Origin: JACKBJ01 sp964549495
GTDB taxonomy: Bacteria; Chloroflexota; Anaerolineae; Epilineales; Epilineaceae
Assembly: GCA_964549495.1 (NCBI GenBank)
Contig: CAZJWJ010000092.1
Span: 1-21,724, forward strand
Reading direction: 5' to 3'
DNA length: 21,724 nucleotides
Shown here: piece after piece, positions 15,286 through 21,724 of the stretch
Layout of the letters: each line of letters starts with the position of its first letter
Position numbering within the stretch: position 1 is the stretch's first letter
Notes under the pieces: model-generated
Told to the model about the DNA's origin: nothing
Seen by the model: only the letters and a program-made list of their open reading frames with translations
Databases searched by the model: none
Position numbers and translations under genes: made by a program

Positions 15286-15314
15286 TTGACGCCGCAGTCG
15301 CCAAGCGGCAGGAT
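15286..15314 (+). promoter_or_regulatory. Promoter of the glutaminyl cyclase / selenoprotein operon
   Basis: TTGACG (15286-15291), a 17-nt spacer and CAGGAT (15309-15314). The start point would be near 15321, leaving a leader of about 87 nt before the first cyclase gene. Confidence 0.55.
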
Positions 15315-15407
15315 TGATGCCTGGTCGATCCGGCCGCCGGTCCGGACCTGCAGCGGCAGCATCCGCGGCGCGCGTGCAGGCCACATCGGAGGCAGAGCGA
15401 AGTCGAG

Positions 15408-16343
15408 ATGGAGCACAGGATGGAAGGTCCCCGTCGTGCCCGATACCTCCCCTTCGGCCTGCTGCTCGCATGCGCCTTGTCGGCAGCGGTCGCCTGTCGG
15501 GGCCCGATCCCGGTTGCGACCTCGGTCGATGCCGTCGCGACCTCCAGCGAGCCCGACGCGCCCGCCTCCGGCTCCGAGGTCGATGGCCTGCCGGCTCAAC
15601 CCTGGCAGCCCGGCATGCAGCCCATGGCCCTGGTGGTCGAGGTGCTGGCCAGCTATCCGCACGACCCGACCGCATTCACCCAGGGCCTCATCGACCACGA
15701 GGGCGATCTTTACGAGAGCACCGGCCTCAACGGCCGCTCCAGCCTGCGCCGGGTCGACCTGGAGACCGGCCGGGTCGAGCAGCGCGTCGAGCTCGACGAG
15801 CAGTACTTCGCCGAGGGCCTCGAACGGGTCGGGGACCGTTTGATCCAGCTGACCTGGCAGTCCGGCAAAGCCTTCGTCTACGACCTGGACAGCTTCGAAC
15901 GATTGGGCGAGCACGACTACGCGACCGAGGGTTGGGGGCTCTGCCTCGACGAGGGCTCAGGCCGGCTGGTGATGAGTGATGGCAGCGACCATCTCTTCTT
16001 CCGCGATCCCGAGCGCTTCGAGGAGCTGGGGCGCATCCGGGTCACGCGGGCCGGCGCGCCCCAGGATATGCTCAACGAGCTCGAATGCGTCGGCGGCCGG
16101 GTCTACGCCAACATCTGGCAGACCGACCAGATCGCGATCATCGACCCGGGCACCGGCGCCATCGGCGCGCTGATCGACACGGCCGCGCCCGGCTCGGACC
16201 CGCTGCTGGCGCCCGAGGAAGCCGCCGCGGCCGACGTGCTCAACGGTATCGTGTGGATGGAAGACCGCGAGGCCTTTCTGATCACCGGCAAGTTCTGGCC
16301 CAGGCTCTTCGAGGTCGAGTTCCATCCGGAGTCGTCGAGATGA
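15408..16343 (+). CDS. Glutaminyl-peptide cyclotransferase, single-domain lipoprotein
   Basis: Encodes 311 aa. It belongs to the plant/bacterial-type glutaminyl cyclases (PF05096 family), five-bladed propellers that convert N-terminal Gln to pyroglutamate. The signal YLPFGLLLACALSAAVAC ends in a lipobox Cys (about residue 30), followed by a Ser/Ala/Pro linker, so the enzyme is tethered outside the cytoplasm. Family motifs in order: AFTQGLI, LYESTGLNGRSSLRR, FAEGLERVGDRLIQLTW, EGWGLCLD, RLVMSDGSD, DMLNELECV, VYANIWQTDQIAIIDP, VLNGIVW and ITGKFWPRLFEVEF. All look intact. An ATG at 15420 is an alternative start. Its stop overlaps the next start as ATGA, so it is coupled to the two-domain cyclase. 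It lacks the aromatic-Leu-Pro C-terminal tail seen on the next protein. Confidence 0.9.
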   Translation: MEHRMEGPRRARYLPFGLLLACALSAAVACRGPIPVATSVDAVATSSEPDAPASGSEVDGLPAQPWQPGMQPMALVVEVLASYPHDPTAFTQGLIDHEGDLYESTGLNGRSSLRRVDLETGRVEQRVELDEQYFAEGLERVGDRLIQLTWQSGKAFVYDLDSFERLGEHDYATEGWGLCLDEGSGRLVMSDGSDHLFFRDPERFEELGRIRVTRAGAPQDMLNELECVGGRVYANIWQTDQIAIIDPGTGAIGALIDTAAPGSDPLLAPEEAAAADVLNGIVWMEDREAFLITGKFWPRLFEVEFHPESSR

Positions 16344-18061
16344 GCCGCGTTCGCTCCGCGCGGGCATCTTCGATCGCGGCGCTGCTCGCGACAGCGCTCG
16401 CGATCATCACCCTGTCCCTCGCTAGCCACCCGACGTCCCCAGATCTCGCGCTGGCACAACCCGGCACCGTCGAGCGCCTGGGCATCGAGATCCTGGCCGA
16501 ACACCCTCACGATCCCGAGGCCCATACCCAGGGCCTGCTCTTCCACCAAGGCCATCTCTACGAGAGCGAGGGCAAGGACTACGCGCCCTTCGGCTCCGGA
16601 AGCTCCGACCTGCGCTCCAGCTTGCGGCGGGTCGATCCCGAGACGGGCGAGGTCCTGCAGCGCGCCGACCGCAGCGACCTCTGGGCCGAGGGGCTGGCGC
16701 GCGTCGAGGACCGCCTGGTGCAGATCAGCTACCTGGCCCGGCGCGCCACCTACTACGACCTGGACAGCTTCGAGGAGTTGGCCGCGGTCGACTACGAAAT
16801 CGAGGAGGGCTGGGGGCTCTGTCACGACGCGCCGCGCGATCGGCTCCTGATGAGCGATGGCTCGGCCCGGCTCTACCTGCGCCAGCCGGAGACCTTCGCG
16901 CCGATGGGCAGCCTGACGGTGACCCTGGAAGGCCAGCCCTTGACCAAGCTCAACGAACTGGAATGCGTCGGCGACCATGTCTACGCCAACCTCTTTCCCG
17001 ATATCAATCGCCCCGAGCTGGAGGACCAGATCGCCCGCATCGACATCGCCAGCGGGCAGGTGACGGGGCTGATCGACGCCGGCGGGCTGCTGACCTTGGA
17101 AGAGCAGGTCGAGTTCGAGGTCTCCGAGCTCAACGGCATCGCCCACGATGCCGCCCGCGACGTCTTCTACCTGACCGGCAAGCACTGGCCCAAGCTCTTC
17201 GAGGTGCGCTTGCGCCCCGAGGACGAGGCCACGCCCGCTACCGCTCCCCCGACCGACCCGCCCAGCCCGCCTCCGCCGACGCCCACCCTCGCGCCGCCCA
17301 TCGAGCCCGAGGAACTGCGGGTCCGCGTCCTGGAGCACCTCCCGCATGACGACACCATCTACACCCAGGGCCTGCTCCTGCACCAGGGCATCCTCTACGA
17401 ATCGGCCGGCAACCCTTCCCTCCCCGGCGGGGTCGAGCGCCCCTCCTCGCTGCGCGCCGTCGAGCCGGAGACGGGCCGGCAGCTGCGCATGACCGAGCTG
17501 GACGAGGAATACTACGGCGAGGGCCTGGCCCGGGTCGACGATCGCCTGTTCTGGATCACCTGGCAAAACGGTCTGGCCTTCGAGTTCGACCTGGAGAGCT
17601 TCGACAACCTGGGGGTCTACGGTTACAGCGGGCAGGGCTGGGGCCTGTGCTACGACGGCCAGGACCTCTACATGAGCGATGGCTCCAACCAGCTGACGCT
17701 GCGCGACCCAGAGGACTTCTCCGAGCGATCCCGCATCTCGGTGCGCGACGCGGGTCTGCCGGCCAACCGGCTCAACGAGCTGGAATGCGTCGACGACTCG
17801 GTCTACGCCAACGTCTGGAAGACCGATACCATCCTGCGCATCGACAAGCACAGCGGCCAGGTGACGGCCCGCATCGATGCCAGCGGCCTGCGACCGCCCA
17901 CCGCAACCCACGGCGAGGCGGTACTCAACGGCATCGCCCACGACCCGGCCGATGGCAGCTTCCTGATCACCGGCAAGTGGTGGGACGTGATGTACCGCGT
18001 GCGCTTCCTGCCGGCCGACCTCGACCCGCTCTACCTGCCCCTCCTCCGGGCGAATCAGTAG
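16340..18061 (+). CDS. Two-domain fused glutaminyl-peptide cyclotransferase, secreted
   Basis: Encodes 573 aa. A cleavable signal peptide (cut likely after LALA, near residue 39) is followed by one complete cyclase domain (about 46-295) and a Pro/Thr-rich linker (about 296-323). A second complete domain (about 324-560) and the tail DPLYLPLLRANQ complete it. Both domains carry TQGL, YES, GWGLC, MSDGS, LNELECV, YAN, LNGIAHD and TGK motifs, so both are probably folded propellers. The first domain departs at two aromatic positions: Tyr131 in QISY where the others have TW, and Phe219 in YANLF where the others have W. This may change substrate choice. Its ATG overlaps the stop of the lipoprotein cyclase, and the AhpD-like selenoprotein gene starts 2 nt after its stop. 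I do not know a described protein with this tandem layout. Confidence 0.88.
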   Translation: MSRVRSARASSIAALLATALAIITLSLASHPTSPDLALAQPGTVERLGIEILAEHPHDPEAHTQGLLFHQGHLYESEGKDYAPFGSGSSDLRSSLRRVDPETGEVLQRADRSDLWAEGLARVEDRLVQISYLARRATYYDLDSFEELAAVDYEIEEGWGLCHDAPRDRLLMSDGSARLYLRQPETFAPMGSLTVTLEGQPLTKLNELECVGDHVYANLFPDINRPELEDQIARIDIASGQVTGLIDAGGLLTLEEQVEFEVSELNGIAHDAARDVFYLTGKHWPKLFEVRLRPEDEATPATAPPTDPPSPPPPTPTLAPPIEPEELRVRVLEHLPHDDTIYTQGLLLHQGILYESAGNPSLPGGVERPSSLRAVEPETGRQLRMTELDEEYYGEGLARVDDRLFWITWQNGLAFEFDLESFDNLGVYGYSGQGWGLCYDGQDLYMSDGSNQLTLRDPEDFSERSRISVRDAGLPANRLNELECVDDSVYANVWKTDTILRIDKHSGQVTARIDASGLRPPTATHGEAVLNGIAHDPADGSFLITGKWWDVMYRVRFLPADLDPLYLPLLRANQ

Positions 18062-18063
18062 CC

Positions 18064-18678
18064 ATGGCCTGGATCGAGCTCGTCCGCCCCCATCAGGCCA
18101 CCGGCCGGCTGGCCAAGATCTACCGCCAGGCCATCGCCCGCGCCGGCAAGGTCTTCCAGGTCCTGCAGATCCAGAGCCTCAACCCGGCCGTGCTCGAGGG
18201 CAGCATGCAACTCTACACCGCCAGCATGATGGGCCCCTCGCCCCTCTCGCGCGCCGAGCGTGAGGCCCTGGCCACCACGGTCTCCCGCCTCAACGACTGC
18301 CACTACTGAACCCGCGCCCACGCGGAGGACTTCCGGTCGGAGGTCGAAGCCGAAATCGAGGCCGGTAGCTGGGTCGGCTCCACCGACCTGCCCGCCCTGC
18401 TCGACGCCCTGATCCACGACGACGCACGCGTCGACTGGCCCCCACGCCTGCGCGCCCTGCTCGACTACTGCGCGCGACTCACCCTCTCCCCGGCCACCGT
18501 CCGCCCCACGCACCTCGACGACCTTCGCGCCCAGGGCCTCTCCGACCGCGCCATCCACGACGCGACCCAAGTGATCGCCTACTTCAACTACATCAACCGC
18601 GTCGCCGACGGGCTGGGCATCGACCTCGAACCGGACATGCCGGCGCAGGCGCACCATGCGCATGCGCCGGAGGAATGA
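18064..18678 (+). CDS. AhpD-like peroxidase-related selenoprotein (CxxU), read through TGA at 18307-18309
   Basis: A 205-codon frame with one in-frame TGA at codon 82, ending at TGA 18676-18678. The first part matches carboxymuconolactone decarboxylase/AhpD-type peroxidase-related proteins: MAWIELVRPHQATGRLAKIY, QSLNPAVLEGSMQLY, GPSPLSRAEREALATTVSRL and NDCHY. Then comes the TGA, and the same frame continues with TRAHAEDF and the family's C-terminal half: LLDYCARLTLSPATV, LRAQGLSDRAIHDATQVIAY and FNYINRVADGLGIDLEP. AhpD enzymes use CxxC plus a His four residues after the second Cys. Here Cys79, position 82 and His86 match that spacing exactly, with TGA at the second Cys. Codon use stays high-GC3 after it. 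It therefore most likely encodes selenocysteine in a thiol/selenol peroxidase or disulfide reductase. The gene starts 2 nt after the tandem cyclase. A Cys-to-stop point mutation is the alternative. Confidence 0.88.
18307..18345 (+). promoter_or_regulatory. UGA codon and candidate bacterial SECIS hairpin
   Basis: After the TGA, CGGAG (14-18 nt downstream) can pair with TTCCG (22-26) around a GAC loop. This puts a G at the loop about 19 nt after the UGA, within the range used by SelB. A competing hairpin, CCGCG/CGCGG with loop CCCA, lies 3-16 nt downstream. By eye I cannot decide which forms. Confidence 0.45.
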
Positions 18679-18743
18679 TTGGTGAGTCGAGACTCGATGT
18701 CGACGTCAACGACGACGGCATTCTAGAGGCGGGGCTTCGTGGC

Positions 18744-18887
18744 GGGCGGGGGTGGTCTTGGGCGGGGGACCTAATGTGACGACGGGACCTTGCACCGCGG
18801 GGACCGGGGCAAGGGGGCCACGGTCCCGCGCGTCTCGACCGCGTTCGCGTACGGAGGCCGGTCCGCCGCCCAAGACCACCCCCGCCC
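18744..18887 (+). repeat. Structured 144-bp element, copy A, upstream of the VOC gene
   Basis: Terminal arms 18744-18765 and 18866-18887 pair perfectly (22 bp). After one G-G mismatch the stem continues for 5 more pairs (18767-18771 with 18860-18864). The enclosed 88-nt core (18772-18859) matches copy B at 80 of 88 positions by my count. A core hairpin CCTTGC-ACC-GCGGGG forms with G-U pairs, and GGGACC/GGTCCC arms are also present. It ends 37 nt before the VOC start, in the same orientation relative to the gene as copy B has to its own gene. It could be an RNA leader or a MITE-like element. Confidence 0.85.
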
Positions 18888-18924
18888 TTCTGGAGAGAAT
18901 TCAGCTGGAGAGAGGATTATCAGG

Positions 18925-19320
18925 ATGCTTCATCATGTCGAGATCTATGTGAGCGACCTCGAGCGATCCATGGAGTTCTGGGTGCCGTTCATGGAGCGGC
19001 TCGGGTGCGGTCCAGACCGGTGGTCCGGGGGGGTGAACTTCTTCCCGGAGGGGGAGGGTGCCTACCTGAGCTTTCTCGAGGCGCCGGAACGGTATCGGGG
19101 GGATGGTTACCACCGGCAGCGGGTCGGGCTGAACCACCTGGCATTTCGGGGGCGCTCGCGCGAGCAGGTCGATGCGATTCGCGATTGGGTGAGGGAGGCC
19201 GGATACGCGCTGCTATACGAGGACCGATACCCCTATGCCACCGCACCGGGATACTACGCGCTATTCTGCGAGGATCCGGACCGCATCAAGGTCGAGGTGG
19301 TCGCGCCAGACGAGGGATGA
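18925..19320 (+). CDS. VOC-family (glyoxalase/bleomycin-resistance fold) protein
   Basis: Encodes 131 aa from the ATG at 18925, with AGAGG about 10 nt upstream; longer frames run back through the structured element and are not credible. It is a single vicinal-oxygen-chelate unit of two beta-alpha-beta-beta-beta modules. LHHVEIYVSDLERSMEFW gives His4, RVGLNHLAFR gives His71, and FCEDPDRIKVEVVAP gives Glu124, the usual His/His/Glu metal site of this fold. VOC members include lyases, dioxygenases and resistance proteins; the reaction here cannot be named. It converges on the propeller gene, whose stop is 17 nt away. Confidence 0.85.
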   Translation: MLHHVEIYVSDLERSMEFWVPFMERLGCGPDRWSGGVNFFPEGEGAYLSFLEAPERYRGDGYHRQRVGLNHLAFRGRSREQVDAIRDWVREAGYALLYEDRYPYATAPGYYALFCEDPDRIKVEVVAPDEG

Positions 19321-19337
19321 TGCGGTGATGGGATAGA

Positions 19338-21479
19338 TCATTGCAAATTGAGCGTGGTGGGGAGGAAGATTCGGTACTGGGGCGCGCGATGTTCCAGGGC
19401 GTAGCGGTAGATGCCGGCGTCTGCCGCGGCGAGGTAGAGGTTGTGGTCTAGGATGGCCAGGTCCAGCACGGGGGCAGGGGTTCTCAGGAAGCCGAGGTGG
19501 GGGAGGGCGTGGCGGTCCTCGATGTCGAAGATGGCCACGCCGAGCAGGCCGTCTTGGCTGGATGTAGGGCTGCGGTTGCCGGACAAGCTTACGTAGAGCC
19601 GGTTGCCGTGGGCGATCATGTTCGATGCATCCGCGATCAGGGACGCGCTGGACGTGAGCTGCGGCGCCGACGGGTCCGATAGATCGAAGCGCAGGACATG
19701 CCCGCGCTCCGTGAGGTCGCGACGATCTTGGGGCGACCAATTCTCCAAGGTAGTGACGAAGGCGCTCGTTCCGAGGAGCATGACGCCTCGAACTTGGACA
19801 TCTGCCCCTTCGATCCGGGTGTCCGACAGGAGCGTGAGCCCGTCGGTTGCGACGCGATAGACTTGGATGCCGGCCGGATTGCCCGCGACGGGGGCCTCAT
19901 AGCCCGCGATCAGCAGGTCTCCCGCGATCGCAAGATCCGTGAAGAGCACCGGGATCATGACGTCGGGTCGAGCGACGAGCTCGTCGCCGTCGATGGCGTA
20001 GCTTGCCAATCGGGTCATCCACTCGTCCCCATCGACCGACAGCTCGGCAACGTAGGCCTGATCATCGGAGATGGCCTGAGTGAGCCAGCCATCCAAGGGC
20101 CCGACGCTTCCGATCGCACGCAGCGATGCCCGCTCATCCGACCGGTACACGGTCGCGGAGGTCTGGTCGAAGTGCGCCAGGGTCTCCTCGACGACGAGGG
20201 CGCTGGAGCCCGAAGCCTCGAGACTGCCCAGGGGGACGGTCTTCGTCAGGATCGAACTCGTGCCAAGGCTCCCGTCCTCGCTCGCCAGATCATGGCTCCG
20301 GATCTCGCTCGGGCCCAAGCTGAGGAGTTGCTGGTCGATGACGCCGAGCCCATGCGTGCTCGAGAGGAGCTTGGCCAAGGGGCGAACCGCATCCTCCAGC
20401 GCCAGGTCGAAATCGACGCGGACCAGGACGCCATCGCGTTGGACATGGATCACGCGACCGTCCACCGGCGCGATGCCGGTGTCCGCGACGAGAGGCGATC
20501 CGCAGACCGTGCATCGCCGAGGATCGTACTGGAGTGCCCGCAGGGGCTCGGGATGGAGGGGGTCCGTGATGTCCAACACCCCGCTTCCGCCCGGAGCTGC
20601 AAAGTTGGACTGAAGGTTCACGAATCGGAAGAACAGGCGGTCGTCGACCGCGACCATGTCCGTCAGGTTCACCTCTCTCGACAACCTGAGCTGGGCGGTT
20701 TCCACCAATTCGGCTGGATCTCCGGCATCCAGAACCATCAACTCGTCGCCGCAAGCCGCGTAGATGACCCGGTCCCGCGTCTCGATGGGACCGAGATCGA
20801 CGGGCAGGAGCTCGAGGGACGAGATCGGCTCCATCGTCTCGGGTCTTCGTGCATCGACGATGTGGAGATGGCTGCCCCGCTGCGAGCCGTACATGTTGCG
20901 GCCGGATGCCACCACGATGTAGGGGGGCATCGAAGCGACCCGCAATGCGCTCTGGCGATCCCCCATGCCGAGTCGACCTACCAAGAGCGGACGAGTGGGC
21001 GGGTCTACCTCGACGGCGAGCAGGCCCGCCGGCCCCGCCGCGATGAAAATCCGGCCATCGAGTTCGGCCAGCGCCACCGCCTCTCCTGGCAGGGAGAGAT
21101 GACCCAATTCGATCATCCGACCAGACTCGCTCAAGTCGAAGATGGACAGCCCACCTCGACCCAGTGCAGCGAAGGCCAGATCACCCGCGACCACGATGTC
21201 TCGCACCACTCCCGGTAGCAAATCGCTCAGATCGCTCTGGACGGCCCGCGATCGACCCTCCACGGCAAACAATCCAACCCGTGGCCCGATCCCGACGACC
21301 ACATCGCCTCCATGCGAGGCGATCGCCGCCGAGCTCCCCCCGAACTGCCCCGTCTGCACCGGAGTCTCGACCGGTCCAACGGCCCCCACCGCCATGGGCC
21401 GCGCCAGGAACATCATCGATACCAAGAGCCCAGGAATCAACTGGATGCCTTGCCGGATCAACGTACGGCCAACGGCCAT
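19338..21479 (-). CDS. Large secreted beta-propeller protein (LVIVD-repeat-like)
   Basis: Encodes 713 aa. The ATG at 21479 follows AGGAGG by 5 nt; a GTG directly before it is also possible. The N-terminal hydrophobic stretch (about 11-35) is a signal peptide. The rest is a series of propeller blades with LVIVD-like strands: DIVVAGDLAFAALGRGGLSI, VALAELDGRIFIAAGPAGLL, RVIYAACGDELMVLDAGDP, DLAIAGDLLIAGYEAP, MIAHGNRLYVSLSG, GVAIFDIEDR and LDLAILDHNLYLAAADAGIY. It probably forms two propellers or one large one. A CxxC pair (RRCTVCGSP) lies mid-protein. The C-terminus ends YRIFLPTTLNLQ, like two other secreted proteins here. Codon use is slightly less GC3-rich than in the neighbouring operons. No enzymatic motif is seen; a surface adhesion or binding role is inference. 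Confidence 0.8.
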   Translation of the reverse strand: MAVGRTLIRQGIQLIPGLLVSMMFLARPMAVGAVGPVETPVQTGQFGGSSAAIASHGGDVVVGIGPRVGLFAVEGRSRAVQSDLSDLLPGVVRDIVVAGDLAFAALGRGGLSIFDLSESGRMIELGHLSLPGEAVALAELDGRIFIAAGPAGLLAVEVDPPTRPLLVGRLGMGDRQSALRVASMPPYIVVASGRNMYGSQRGSHLHIVDARRPETMEPISSLELLPVDLGPIETRDRVIYAACGDELMVLDAGDPAELVETAQLRLSREVNLTDMVAVDDRLFFRFVNLQSNFAAPGGSGVLDITDPLHPEPLRALQYDPRRCTVCGSPLVADTGIAPVDGRVIHVQRDGVLVRVDFDLALEDAVRPLAKLLSSTHGLGVIDQQLLSLGPSEIRSHDLASEDGSLGTSSILTKTVPLGSLEASGSSALVVEETLAHFDQTSATVYRSDERASLRAIGSVGPLDGWLTQAISDDQAYVAELSVDGDEWMTRLASYAIDGDELVARPDVMIPVLFTDLAIAGDLLIAGYEAPVAGNPAGIQVYRVATDGLTLLSDTRIEGADVQVRGVMLLGTSAFVTTLENWSPQDRRDLTERGHVLRFDLSDPSAPQLTSSASLIADASNMIAHGNRLYVSLSGNRSPTSSQDGLLGVAIFDIEDRHALPHLGFLRTPAPVLDLAILDHNLYLAAADAGIYRYALEHRAPQYRIFLPTTLNLQ

Positions 21480-21527
21480 CACCGCCTCCTATCGGACTCC
21501 TGCGTCTAGATGCTCCTCCACGAGGGC

Positions 21528-21665
21528 GGGGGGTGGTTCGGGGCGGGCGGCCGGCCTCCGTGCGCGAACGCGGTCGCAGCGCGCGGGACCGTGGCCTCCT
21601 TGCCCCGGTCCCCGCGGTGCGGGGTTCCGTCGTCACATTAGGCCGCCCGCCCCGAACCACCCCCC
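21528..21665 (-). repeat. Structured 138-bp element, copy B, upstream of the large propeller gene
   Basis: Arms 21528-21552 and 21641-21665 pair perfectly over 25 bp. The 88-nt core (21553-21640, read on the minus strand) matches the core of copy A (18772-18859) at 80 of 88 positions. Compared with copy A, five base pairs of the terminal stem differ on both sides so that pairing is kept. In the core, CCCCGC-ACC-GCGGGG pairs fully. It ends 48 nt before the propeller start codon and points in the direction of that gene. The outer edge runs into a C-run at 21660-21669. Confidence 0.85.
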
Positions 21666-21724
21666 CCCCGGCCCGGGGGCCCGCCCCCAGAACGTCTTAT
21701 GTCGTATCTTTCCTCTCGAAACAC
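21666..21724. other. Non-coding end of window
   Basis: GC-rich runs, then AT-richer sequence. On the minus strand TAAGAC, about 16 nt after TTTCGA, could be a weak promoter reading through copy B into the propeller gene. Nothing else is seen. Confidence 0.25.

Noticed and set aside
14178..15317. 379-aa plus-strand frame rich in Gln, His and Arg
   Set aside because: Antisense of the O-antigen ligase membrane helices.
13684..15675. Upstream extension of the WD40 frame to over 1000 aa
   Set aside because: It runs antisense-frame through the O-antigen ligase gene and has no domain-like sequence.
16103..17941. 612-aa minus-strand frame opposite the cyclases
   Set aside because: Shadow; its repetitive look only reflects the duplicated cyclase domains.
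18064..18309. An 81-aa protein ending at TGA 18307
   Set aside because: It stops in the middle of the redox motif, and the same frame continues with the rest of the family; selenocysteine read-through explains it better.
18055..18663. 202-aa minus-strand frame opposite the selenoprotein
   Set aside because: Shadow without recognisable motifs.
18752..18952. Small open frames across the structured elements (also opposite 21528-21660)
   Set aside because: Similar peptides arise only because the two DNA elements are similar; substitutions follow base pairing, not codon position.
19698..21218. 506-aa plus-strand frame opposite the propeller gene
   Set aside because: Shadow; the minus strand has a signal peptide, ribosome site and blade repeats.

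Overview
The window is metagenome-like, high-GC bacterial DNA, and it looks like a join of two unrelated genomes. Positions 1 to about 1,345 hold a small membrane protein, a lipoprotein cut by a 10-N gap, and a SAM-dependent methyltransferase. This part looks alphaproteobacterial (inference). At about 1,330-1,365 the methyltransferase loses its N-terminus exactly where a DUF4397 protein on the other strand appears without its own. From there to the end the sequence is uniform and looks like a Chloroflexota-type bacterium. The reasons are an RNase J, TTG/GTG starts, many secreted beta-propellers, and secreted proteins ending in an aromatic-Leu-Pro tail. That assignment is inference; no rRNA or other decisive marker is present.

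Layout of the main part. A DUF4397 tail (+) converges on a GH105-like hydrolase (-), separated by a hairpin and a 148-bp inverted-repeat element. Next come tRNA-Ala(CGC) with its own promoter, then a minus-strand pair of a propeller lipoprotein and a DinB-like protein. Facing these is a plus-strand pair: a PotD-like binding lipoprotein translationally coupled to a sensor histidine kinase. tpiA and an RNase J gene follow, coupled by a TTGA overlap and preceded by a good sigma70-type promoter. A VapBC/FitAB toxin-antitoxin pair, a WD40-like lipoprotein and an O-antigen-ligase-like membrane protein lie on the minus strand.

The plus-strand operon at 15,408-18,678 encodes a glutaminyl cyclase lipoprotein, a second protein with two fused glutaminyl cyclase domains, and an AhpD-like peroxidase-related protein. 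The third reading frame is interrupted by one in-frame TGA exactly at the second position of the CxxC motif, so it reads as a selenoprotein (CxxU).

The last 3 kb holds a VOC-family gene and a large secreted propeller gene, arranged convergently. Each is preceded, in the same sense orientation, by a copy of a roughly 140-nt element. The two copies share an 88-nt core (80 of 88 identical by my count), closed by long terminal stems whose sequences differ between copies but stay paired within each copy. This covarying element and the selenoprotein are the two most notable discoveries.
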